Shown here: piece by piece, positions 8,984 through 16,094 of the stretch
How the letters are laid out: the number at the start of each line of letters is the position of its first letter
Numbering within the stretch: position 1 is the first letter of the stretch
Source of the DNA: Bacteroidetes bacterium RIFCSPLOWO2_12_FULL_37_12
GTDB taxonomy: Bacteria > Bacteroidota > Bacteroidia > 2-12-FULL-37-12
Length of the DNA: 64,000 nt
Assembly: GCA_001769655.1 (NCBI GenBank)
Contig: MEPC01000038.1
Location: forward strand, 125,761-189,760
Direction of reading: 5' to 3'
Translations under genes and position numbers: made by a program
Notes under the pieces: model-generated
The model's input: only the letters and a program-made list of their open reading frames with translations
Database searches by the model: none
What the model was told of the DNA's origin: nothing

Positions 8984-9631
8984 TTAACTATTTCTATTTG
9001 CCTTTTTTCTAATCTTATTTGCCACATCAATCTTGACAAAAGCCCCTTTTTTTTCATCGTAGTTGATATAATCAGGAAACATTTTTTTATCTGTGTTCCT
9101 TTCTTGAGTTTTAAGGTAAGTTAAAACTTTGTCAAGGGTTTCAGATGCTAATTTTTCACTGCCTTCTATTTGAACATTAATTCTTGTTTTCTCATCAAGA
9201 TTAACAGTTATTCCAAATTTTATTTTCTCATTAGCAATATGTGTTCGTGTATTAATCTTGTTCCATGTTTTCAGTATGACATATTTTAATATATCCCATA
9301 GTGCGTTCGATTTTACTTCATTGAGCAACTGGTAAATTTGATAGGAAATAACAAAAAATGTAGTTAGTGTATAATCATCTATTAAATTATAAATTATACC
9401 GGATTTGTTGTAGGAACTAAGCTGTAGATTTTCTTTTTTAAGAATTTCTTCTATTTCTTTCAGATCACTATCCTCTAATTGGTGACCTAAATAGGTTAAA
9501 TGAATAACATCTGCGCCTGATTTTAAGGTCTTACTTCTTTCCTCTAAAAGTTTTTCTTGTTCTTTATAAATATCACTATTCATAAATTCTTGTACAGTAT
9601 TAAGTAGCTCTTTTTTTGTTTCGCTCTTCAT
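8984..9631 (-). CDS. Unknown RM-associated protein, 215 aa
   Basis: No family recognised. The protein is soluble, helical in its first 60 residues (leucine- and glutamate-rich), and ends in a lysine-rich segment (KKGAFVKIDVANKIRKKANRNS) that could contact nucleic acid. It starts five bases after the stop of the 921-aa restriction-modification gene, so the two are almost surely co-transcribed and translationally linked. Accessory genes of unknown function are common beside type IIG and BREX-like methylases, but no specific role can be read here. The start MKSETKKELLN is the only reasonable one. Confidence 0.8.
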   Translation of the reverse strand: MKSETKKELLNTVQEFMNSDIYKEQEKLLEERSKTLKSGADVIHLTYLGHQLEDSDLKEIEEILKKENLQLSSYNKSGIIYNLIDDYTLTTFFVISYQIYQLLNEVKSNALWDILKYVILKTWNKINTRTHIANEKIKFGITVNLDEKTRINVQIEGSEKLASETLDKVLTYLKTQERNTDKKMFPDYINYDEKKGAFVKIDVANKIRKKANRNS

Positions 9632-9636
9632 TTTAT

Positions 9637-12402
9637 TTATTCCTCCACAATTTTAATTTCTTCTTTTGTTAAATTATATAATTCATAAACTAATTCGTTT
9701 ATTTTTTCTTCGCTGTGTTCTATGTGTTGTTTTATCTGCTCAATCTTATTCTGCAATTTTTCTTCTTTTAATTCTTCATTGAGTTTTAATAATAAATTAA
9801 CGTGTTTTGCAATTTCATTTTGACTTTTTTCATTCGTTATTGCAATTGGAAGTTGTTCTAATTGCCCCATCAGCACTTGTGGAAATCCTTGTGCGTTTGT
9901 TATAAGCCGTTTTGATAAATAGAATGAAAGTAATTTCGAATTAAGTAAGCCCAAAAGAAATTTTAAATTTATTTTTTCACTGCGAAGAATATAGATGGTG
10001 CTTTCAATCAGTTCTTGTTTTTCCGAATAAGTCACACATAAATTACTTCCAGTTCTGCGAATTAACAAACGAGGTATTGAAATATGTTTATCTAAATCTC
10101 TTGTTCCTCCAATAATATCTAACTTTTCATATTCAGCATACTTATCATAATGATAATAATATCGGGTCATGCAATTACCTAATAGAAACGGGAGAGATTT
10201 TTTTGATAGTGATTTAGTAAGAATATCATTTCTATCTTTTACGACCATTCCCTTTGACATTTCAACTAATTCTCCCATTAACTTAGATGAATTCAGAATT
10301 TTCTTAAAAAGAGTTTTGCTGGTATTATCTAAAGAAACATCCCATGGGTCAGTGCCTTTGTTCAATTTTATTTCTTGACTAATACTTTGATTTTGGGAAT
10401 CATGAATTTTAACAATTTTTGTTTTTTCTTTTGATTCTTTTTCTCCAACAACGATTGTTGTTCCTATCGTTGCGTCCTGAAATACAAAGTGGTCAAAAAT
10501 TACTACCGAATTAATATTGAAGTTCTCTAAAAGAATTTCTCTGATTTTTCCGTTACTCTCCGTTGTAAGCAAAGCTTCTGGAATGATAAACGAAAATATT
10601 TTTGGATCTAAATGAGTAACTCTTTCTAAGAATAATTGAAATAAATTTTTTGAACTTCCTCCCGAATAAGATTTATATTTCTTTTCGTAGTAAGATAGTA
10701 TTTCGCCATCAATATTATTGGCTGTAAGTTTTAAATAGGGCGGATTCCCAATCACTACATCAAAACCACCCTGCTTAAATACATCTTGAAATCCATTCTT
10801 CCAGCTGAACGGTTTAATTTTTTTCTCAAACCCTAACTCCATTTCGCTGTCATAAATATCTGTATCAACTAAACTATTACCAACTTTAATATTATAATCA
10901 AGATCTGGTAGAACTCTTTCACGAAATAAGCTCATCTGTTGATTAATGCTGGCTTCGGTTTCGCCTTCCATACATTTGAGGAGCAAACCGAGTTTGGTTA
11001 CTTCAACTGCGTTAGCGTCAATGTCAACTCCAAAAATATTGCTGAGAAGTATGCGTTTCTTTTCGTGTGTTGTTAAAGTTCCCTGAGGAGTGAAGGGATT
11101 ATCTTTTTCTTTTTTAGTTGCGTAACCTTTATGGTGATACCAGTTAATGTGATAGTTCAATAAATATTCAAACGCGCCCAACAAAAAAGAACCACTTCCG
11201 CAAGCGGGGTCAACAATTTTTATCTTCTCAATTTCCTTTGGGGATTTTCCGTCAACGAGTTTTCCAACAGTATTTTTTACAATGTATTCAACTATGTATT
11301 GAGGCGTGTAATAAACTCCACCCGCTTTACGCACTTCGGGCTTTTCTTCAATCCGTACACTTCGCGCGGGCGTAATACGAATTACCTTTCCAAGAAACTG
11401 CTCGTAGGCGTTTCCGAGAACTTCTACGGGCATTACGGAAAATTCGTACCGGCAGATTGGAGAATAAAGGTCTTCAATTATTGATTTGATTACTTTATTA
11501 TCAACCTTAAGATGAGGAGTAATTAAATCTTTCTTGAAATCGAAAAGTCCTGAATTGTATTTATCATCTGCAAGTTTGAAAAGATGAAAAAGATTTTGAT
11601 AGGCATTTCCTTTTGAGGCCTCTTTTTGCAACTGTGCATAAGGTTCTACCGCTCGGTCTTCGCAGAAGCGCAGGAAAATCAGTCGGTCAATGGTTTGCTG
11701 AACAGCAAAATTTATTTCTTCGTCATTTAATTTTCGGTTGTTGTGCGCAATGCTTACGGCAAGGTATCTGCGCCATTCATCTAAACTCTGAACAAATTCT
11801 TTATCGAGCGTTTGGCTTCCTTTTTTATTAGTATCGCTTTGTACATACTTGTCGAACTTGCCATGCGTAACTGCTTCGTGCGAAAAGGTGTCGTAAATAA
11901 AATCAAACTCATCAAGATATTTTTCAAAGTGAATGTGCTTTAGTTTTGCAACGCTCGCGCTGTCGTGCAGATTTGGAACGCGCGAACAATCGTAAACAAT
12001 AAAATCTTCAAAGTTTGTGAGAATGGAAATATATGCCTGCGCACTGCTTCCGTAACGCCTCAACTGATAGGCGGATTCTTTATTTGCTTTGAGTGAAACG
12101 GATGGCTTTTTTGCTTCTACATAAAACAATCTTTTCTTCGCGCTTCCTGAAAGCCGAAATCCGTAGTCGGGCGCTTTTGCTTTTCCTTTAACTACAACTT
12201 TATCTTCATAAATTACTTCGCGGTATGCTTCGCTGTCGCCTTTCTCGTTGTCAATGTCCCATCCCAGTGCCTTGAAAAACGGATTGATGAAATCCTGACG
12301 GGTTTTTGCTTCGTTGTAATCGGGCAAATGATAGTCGTTCTGATGCTCTCGGAAGCGTTCAACTAACTTTTCTATGGTGGCTTTCGCCAGGTCTCTGGTC
12401 AT
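9637..12402 (-). CDS. Type IIG-like restriction-modification enzyme (nuclease + N6-adenine methylase)
   Basis: A single 921-aa chain combines cleavage and methylation. Residues about 30-140 carry an HsdR-N-like PD-(D/E)xK nuclease fold: PD at 78-79 and FYVEAKKP with E96/K98. Residues about 360-560 are an N6-adenine methylase: VYYTPQYIVEYIV, SAM-binding motif I DPACGSGSFLLGAFE at about 398-410, and catalytic motif IV IGNPPYLKL at 552-559. The C-terminal third resembles a TaqI-like specificity domain (LLGLLNSKLLSFYL...QLEQLPI) followed by a coiled coil. The layout is typical of Eco57I/type IIG enzymes and of methylase-nuclease defence proteins. It heads a three-gene operon with a strong -7 box upstream and interrupts a lipid-catabolic neighbourhood. 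Confidence 0.9.
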   Translation of the reverse strand: MTRDLAKATIEKLVERFREHQNDYHLPDYNEAKTRQDFINPFFKALGWDIDNEKGDSEAYREVIYEDKVVVKGKAKAPDYGFRLSGSAKKRLFYVEAKKPSVSLKANKESAYQLRRYGSSAQAYISILTNFEDFIVYDCSRVPNLHDSASVAKLKHIHFEKYLDEFDFIYDTFSHEAVTHGKFDKYVQSDTNKKGSQTLDKEFVQSLDEWRRYLAVSIAHNNRKLNDEEINFAVQQTIDRLIFLRFCEDRAVEPYAQLQKEASKGNAYQNLFHLFKLADDKYNSGLFDFKKDLITPHLKVDNKVIKSIIEDLYSPICRYEFSVMPVEVLGNAYEQFLGKVIRITPARSVRIEEKPEVRKAGGVYYTPQYIVEYIVKNTVGKLVDGKSPKEIEKIKIVDPACGSGSFLLGAFEYLLNYHINWYHHKGYATKKEKDNPFTPQGTLTTHEKKRILLSNIFGVDIDANAVEVTKLGLLLKCMEGETEASINQQMSLFRERVLPDLDYNIKVGNSLVDTDIYDSEMELGFEKKIKPFSWKNGFQDVFKQGGFDVVIGNPPYLKLTANNIDGEILSYYEKKYKSYSGGSSKNLFQLFLERVTHLDPKIFSFIIPEALLTTESNGKIREILLENFNINSVVIFDHFVFQDATIGTTIVVGEKESKEKTKIVKIHDSQNQSISQEIKLNKGTDPWDVSLDNTSKTLFKKILNSSKLMGELVEMSKGMVVKDRNDILTKSLSKKSLPFLLGNCMTRYYYHYDKYAEYEKLDIIGGTRDLDKHISIPRLLIRRTGSNLCVTYSEKQELIESTIYILRSEKINLKFLLGLLNSKLLSFYLSKRLITNAQGFPQVLMGQLEQLPIAITNEKSQNEIAKHVNLLLKLNEELKEEKLQNKIEQIKQHIEHSEEKINELVYELYNLTKEEIKIVEE

Positions 12403-12418
12403 TTGTTAAAAAAGTGAC

Positions 12419-12426
12419 CAAATATA
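12419..12426 (-). promoter_or_regulatory. TATATTTG -7 box of the RM operon
   Basis: On the minus strand TATATTTG matches the Bacteroidota -7 consensus TAnnTTTG and sits 16 bases before the RM start codon. No obvious -33 box was seen. Confidence 0.65.
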
Positions 12427-12430
12427 CAAT

Positions 12431-13396
12431 TTATGAAGGAGAAATTCTGAGATTTGGGAGATTTTTTAGAGCGACTGTCTGCAAGGATTGGGACAAAATA
12501 ATCTCTAAAACCCTCTCAGGGTAGTCAGTGATAATGCCATTCACACCGAGGCGCAAAAGTTTTAAAATTTCATCCTTCTCATTGACCGTCCATGGGATTA
12601 CTTTCATGTTATTCTTTTTCGCATAGTTAATTAATTCTTTATTCACAAACGTATAGTCAGGACTGTAAATATTGGGTATAAATCCGAGCAAGCTAATGGA
12701 TTTCTCCGCCGGTACAGGCGTTTCAATAAGCAATGCCAGTTGAAAATCAGGATATTTCCTGTGAATGTATTGCAGGGGTCTCAAATCAAACGATTGAATT
12801 ATCACTCTGCCGGAAATATTTTTTTCTTTTATCACGGACAATACCAACTCTGCGTATTCAACTACGGGCGGGTGGAATATGCTGTCTGTTTCTGCACTGC
12901 TTTTTATTTCAATATTATACCATATAGGATTGAGCGAATGGCTCCTCAAATAATTTTCCGATGAATCAATCACTTCGCCTAAGAGCGGTTTATAGACAGG
13001 TATCTTTTGCTGTTCAGGAAAGCGATCGTGGGGCTTTGTACCACAATCACATAACCTAATTTCGTCATAATTCATAGTATAAAGGTTGAGAAGATGCTCC
13101 TCTTTTTCAGAAATAATTTTACCCTCCGGGGTAAGGCATATTTCGTGAGATAAAAACGGCTCATGTGATACAACAACTTTTTTATCCTTAGAAATGATTA
13201 CATCCATTTCAAGAGTAGTGACACCAATTTCCAGCGCTTTGATCATTGCAGGCACGCTGTTTTCGGGCATTATTCCACGGCATCCGCGGTGTCCCTGGAT
13301 ATCTATTGAATTTTTACGGTCGCCCTTTTGGGTACATCCGGAAAGGATGATATAAACAACCATAATGATATGATTCCAGGATAATTTTATTTTCAT
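12431..13396 (-). CDS. Glycerophosphodiester phosphodiesterase lipoprotein
   Basis: Hydrolyses glycerophosphodiesters (deacylated phospholipids) to sn-glycerol 3-phosphate and an alcohol. The 321-aa protein starts with a lipoprotein signal peptide ending in the lipobox ILSGC, so it should be anchored in the cell envelope. The GDPD core is clear: QGHRGCRGIMPENSVPAM (catalytic HR), then LEMDVIISKDKKVVVSHEP (metal-binding E/D and catalytic H). NIEIKS follows, and WTVNEKDEILKLLRLGVNGIITDYPE closes the barrel. Its ATG overlaps the hydroxybutyryl-CoA dehydrogenase stop by four bases (ATGA), implying translational coupling. Its product feeds GlpD, encoded 5 kb away. Confidence 0.92.
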   Translation of the reverse strand: MKIKLSWNHIIMVVYIILSGCTQKGDRKNSIDIQGHRGCRGIMPENSVPAMIKALEIGVTTLEMDVIISKDKKVVVSHEPFLSHEICLTPEGKIISEKEEHLLNLYTMNYDEIRLCDCGTKPHDRFPEQQKIPVYKPLLGEVIDSSENYLRSHSLNPIWYNIEIKSSAETDSIFHPPVVEYAELVLSVIKEKNISGRVIIQSFDLRPLQYIHRKYPDFQLALLIETPVPAEKSISLLGFIPNIYSPDYTFVNKELINYAKKNNMKVIPWTVNEKDEILKLLRLGVNGIITDYPERVLEIILSQSLQTVALKNLPNLRISPS

Positions 13397-14259
13397 TTTG
13401 TTGTGTATTCATAAAACCCTTTCCCCGTTTTAATTCCAAGCAATCCGGCTTCAACCATCTTTTGCTGAATGGGATTTGGTTTAAATCGTGGCTCTCCATT
13501 AAATGAGTTATAAAGCGATGCGGATACTGCGTAATTAACATCGTTTCCTATTAAATCCATCAACCGGAAGGGACCCATCTTAAAACCGGCATTCACAAGC
13601 AGATTATCCATACCGGAAATATCACAGGCGGATTCCCCGAGAAGTTGCAAACTTTCGAGGTAGTAATGGCGTGCCACTCTGTTTACAATAAATCCCGGGC
13701 GGTCTTTTACCAGCACAAATTCTTTTCCGCATTTTTCCGCTAATTCTCCGACTGTTTTTAGTATATCAGGTGATGTTTTTTCTCCGGAGATCAGCTCTAC
13801 TAATTTCATCAGCGGAGCCGGATTAAAAAAGTGCATTCCGAGTAAACGTTTCGGGTACTTTAATCCTTCTGCTATTTGAGAAACAGGAATGGTAGAAGTA
13901 TTGGTAGCAAAAATAACTTCCGGGGAATTTATTTTTTCGACTGTTAAAAAAAATTGTTGTTTTGCATTTAGATCTTCAACGATTGCTTCCAGAATCAAAT
14001 CTCCTTTTAATTCTTTCTCATCAGATGTAAAGGAAATCAATGAAAGCAGTTTTTCTTTATTTTCCTGAGTAAGTTTTCCTTTTTGAATGGCGCGGTCAAG
14101 ACCGGAAATAATATTTTTCTCCGCTTTTTCTAACGCGGTGGAGTTTATGTCAAAAATTTTAACATGAATTCCTGCCGTGGCAAATACCTGAGCAATACCT
14201 GTTCCCATGGTACCGGAGCCGCCGATGGCGATGGAGCGTATATGAGTAATTTTATTCAT
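13393..14259 (-). CDS. hbd: 3-hydroxybutyryl-CoA dehydrogenase
   Basis: NAD(P)-dependent oxidation of 3-hydroxybutyryl-CoA to acetoacetyl-CoA, or the reverse. The 288-aa single-domain-pair enzyme has the usual length. It contains the dinucleotide motif IAIGGSGTMGTGIAQ (family GxGxMG), LILEAIVEDL, FATNTSTIPVSQIA, the signature GMHFFNPAPLMKLVE and the C-terminal VKDRPGFIVNRVARHYYLES. It lacks any hydratase domain, unlike the fadN product nearby. It is the first gene of a two-gene operon with the phosphodiesterase lipoprotein. The paralogous name paaH would also be possible, but no phenylacetate genes are present. Confidence 0.9.
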   Translation of the reverse strand: MNKITHIRSIAIGGSGTMGTGIAQVFATAGIHVKIFDINSTALEKAEKNIISGLDRAIQKGKLTQENKEKLLSLISFTSDEKELKGDLILEAIVEDLNAKQQFFLTVEKINSPEVIFATNTSTIPVSQIAEGLKYPKRLLGMHFFNPAPLMKLVELISGEKTSPDILKTVGELAEKCGKEFVLVKDRPGFIVNRVARHYYLESLQLLGESACDISGMDNLLVNAGFKMGPFRLMDLIGNDVNYAVSASLYNSFNGEPRFKPNPIQQKMVEAGLLGIKTGKGFYEYTTK

Positions 14260-14269
14260 ATCAAATCCT

Positions 14270-14510
14270 CAAAAATGTTTCGTTCCTACGGAACTCAAGG
14301 GGCTGAAGTCAGACGTTACAACAACGGACTGAAGTCCGTTGTTACAACATATTTCGTTCCTACGGAACTCGTTTTGTTTCTCTTATTTTTATGATACAAA
14401 TTTAACGTTACAACAACGTACTGAAGTCCGTTATTACAATATATTTCGTTCCTACGGAACTCGTTTTTGTTTCTCTTATTTTTATGATACAAATTTAATC
14501 TTTTTTCATA
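14270..14510. repeat. GTTCCTACGGAAC palindrome cluster with ~100-bp direct repeat
   Basis: The 387-bp gap before mutY holds three copies of the palindrome GTTCCTACGGAAC, alternating with ACGGACTGAAGTCCGT-type hairpins. The last two palindromes lie in a direct repeat of about 100 bp (from about 14345 and 14445) that also includes TTTCTCTTATTTTTATGATA. Relatives with GTTCCGTAGGAAC occur at 29040-29130 and 57365-57395. The remaining 14520-14647 is AT-rich with nothing recognisable. Confidence 0.85.
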
Positions 14511-14647
14511 AGATTAGCGATTGAACCAAACAAAAATTTAGGACATCCTGTTGGTAAGTTTGGTTTTCTAAAAGGCCTAAAATTATTTTCCCTAAAATAT
14601 CTTAAACTTGCATTAAGTTATAAGAATATTCCGGATAAATTTAATTC

Positions 14648-15766
14648 ATGACAAAGGTAGCACTATTAAATAATAAAATACACTTTCTTAAAAACCTCTT
14701 CGCCTGGTATCACAAAAACAAACGGGACCTGCCATGGAGAAATATACAAGACCCTTATAAAATATGGGTATCTGAAATTATTCTTCAGCAAACGAGAGTG
14801 AATCAGGGTCTTCCCTACTATCTGAATTTTATAAAAGAATTCCCGGATGTTTATTCATTAGCCGGAGCGGAAGAACGAAAGGTCTTAAAAATCTGGCAGG
14901 GCTTGGGTTATTATTCGCGTGCGAGGAATATGCACGAAACCGCCCGGAAAATCGTGAGTGAATTTCATGGAAAATTTCCTCCTTCCTTTGAACAATTGTT
15001 AAAATTAAAAGGAATAGGCAATTACACTGCCGCGGCAATTGCATCTTTTGCCTGGAAAATTCCTGTGCCGGTATTAGATGGAAATGTAATTCGTGTGCTC
15101 AGCCGGATTCTTGCTTATCGTAAACCGGTCAATACAAGTATTGCCGTAAAATATTTTCAACAAGTTGCACAAAAGCTAATTTCAGTAAAACAACCGGATA
15201 TATTTAATCAGGCAATGATGGAAATGGGCGCTATGATGTGCACTCCCGTTAATCCCGCATGTGTTATTTGTCCTGTAAATAAATATTGTCTTGCCTATAA
15301 CAAAAAAATTCAGGGAAAAATACCCGTAATTCAAAAAAACATAAAAATTAAAAAACGATTTTTTAATTATGCCGTGATCCGGTGCAAAAATAAATTCCTG
15401 ATACATGAAAGAACAGAAGGGGATATTTGGAAAGGGCTTTATGAATTTTATTTGATGGAAACGGATCCACCCCCTACCCCCTCCAGCGGGGGACAAGATT
15501 CACTGACTACTATTTTACAGAAATTAAATTCAGTAGGATTTTCAAAGATAAAATTTATTCAGGAATCAAAAACAATTCGTCATGTTTTGAGTCATCAGAT
15601 AATTTACACAAAATTTTATGAATTTGAATTATTACAGGAGACAAAACCGGAGGGGATGGGTGACTATAAATGGGTATCTGAAAAAGAATTAAAAAGTTTC
15701 CCCTGGTCTCGGTTGACGGAGAAGTACAGGGATAGGGGAAAAGATATATCTGGTTTAGGTCTGTAG
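14648..15766 (+). CDS. mutY: Adenine DNA glycosylase
   Basis: Removes adenine mispaired with 8-oxoguanine. The 372-aa protein has the HhH-GPD fold: catalytic Glu43 in SEIILQQTRV, helix-hairpin-helix LLKLKGIGNYTAAAIAS near 118-134, and catalytic Asp144 in VLDGNVIRVL. The [4Fe-4S] loop is C198-x6-C205-x2-C208-x5-C214. A NUDIX-like C-terminal domain follows for 8-oxoG recognition. Between them, about residues 273-285, the linker PPPTPSSGG is encoded by a C-rich/G-rich mini-hairpin that looks like an inserted dispersed repeat, in frame. The start MTKVALLNNK is reasonable but KNLFAWYHKNKRDLPW is where family similarity begins. Confidence 0.95.
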   Translation: MTKVALLNNKIHFLKNLFAWYHKNKRDLPWRNIQDPYKIWVSEIILQQTRVNQGLPYYLNFIKEFPDVYSLAGAEERKVLKIWQGLGYYSRARNMHETARKIVSEFHGKFPPSFEQLLKLKGIGNYTAAAIASFAWKIPVPVLDGNVIRVLSRILAYRKPVNTSIAVKYFQQVAQKLISVKQPDIFNQAMMEMGAMMCTPVNPACVICPVNKYCLAYNKKIQGKIPVIQKNIKIKKRFFNYAVIRCKNKFLIHERTEGDIWKGLYEFYLMETDPPPTPSSGGQDSLTTILQKLNSVGFSKIKFIQESKTIRHVLSHQIIYTKFYEFELLQETKPEGMGDYKWVSEKELKSFPWSRLTEKYRDRGKDISGLGL

Positions 15767-15880
15767 CCAGGTAAGTGCAGTTGCGACTTAAACCTTGTAA
15801 TAGGAAAAAGTTCATTACATGTAGGTTTAAGTACCTACCGCACAAACTTAGCTACATACTTAAACCAGATTCATGTCTTT
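15767..15880. repeat. ACTTAAACC / GGTTTAAGT inverted repeat after mutY
   Basis: Downstream of mutY, ACTTAAACCTTG is followed by TAGGTTTAAGTACC and a second ACTTAAACC, and the mutY stop lies near a GGTTTAGG variant. It looks like a folded dispersed element of about 100 bp, but no second copy is in the window. Confidence 0.5.
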
Positions 15881-15925
15881 CCCATATACCTCTATACCCC
15901 TATACCTTATACCCCTATACCTTCT
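15881..15925. repeat. TATA repeat, single arm
   Basis: Pyrimidine-strand units (CCTCTATACCCC, CCTTATACCCC and similar). On the minus strand this supplies the final GTA TAG codons of the 45-aa gene that follows. Confidence 0.85.
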
Positions 15926-16052
15926 TATCCGTCGAGCACTTACTGCAATGGGGTTCATTTTTTTTGGAAAAAAAATTACGATAAATGATTCTTCCTACAT
16001 AAAACAGGCAGAATGCAAATAATGCAAAAACAATTATTTTCTGGATAAACAT
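15915..16052 (-). CDS. Small Cys-containing membrane protein, FeoB-associated-like (45 aa)
   Basis: Too short for the ORF track. Reading 16052 down to 15915 gives 45 codons plus TAG. A single transmembrane helix (IIVFALFAFCLFYVGRIIY) is followed by a basic stretch (RNFFSKKNE), then CSKC and a short tail. This plan (one helix, KK-rich junction, C-terminal Cys pair) resembles the small FeoB-associated Cys-rich membrane proteins, but no feoB is in the window, so the family call is tentative. Support for a real gene: a TAAATTTG -7 box lies five bases before the ATG, and the gene fills the gap between mutY and the TPR gene. The stop codon comes from the adjacent TATA repeat. Confidence 0.65.
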   Translation of the reverse strand: MFIQKIIVFALFAFCLFYVGRIIYRNFFSKKNEPHCSKCSTDKKV

Positions 16053-16057
16053 AATGG

Positions 16058-16065
16058 CAAATTTA
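16058..16065 (-). promoter_or_regulatory. TAAATTTG -7 box of the 45-aa gene
   Basis: TAAATTTG matches TAnnTTTG on the minus strand, five bases before the ATG at 16052, implying a leaderless or nearly leaderless transcript. Confidence 0.55.
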
Positions 16066-16094
16066 CATAAAAAAATTCTTTATAACGGTTTACA

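Noticed and set aside
15775-15984. 69-aa plus-strand ORF after mutY
   Set aside because: It is composed of translated repeat DNA and lies opposite the better-supported 45-aa gene.
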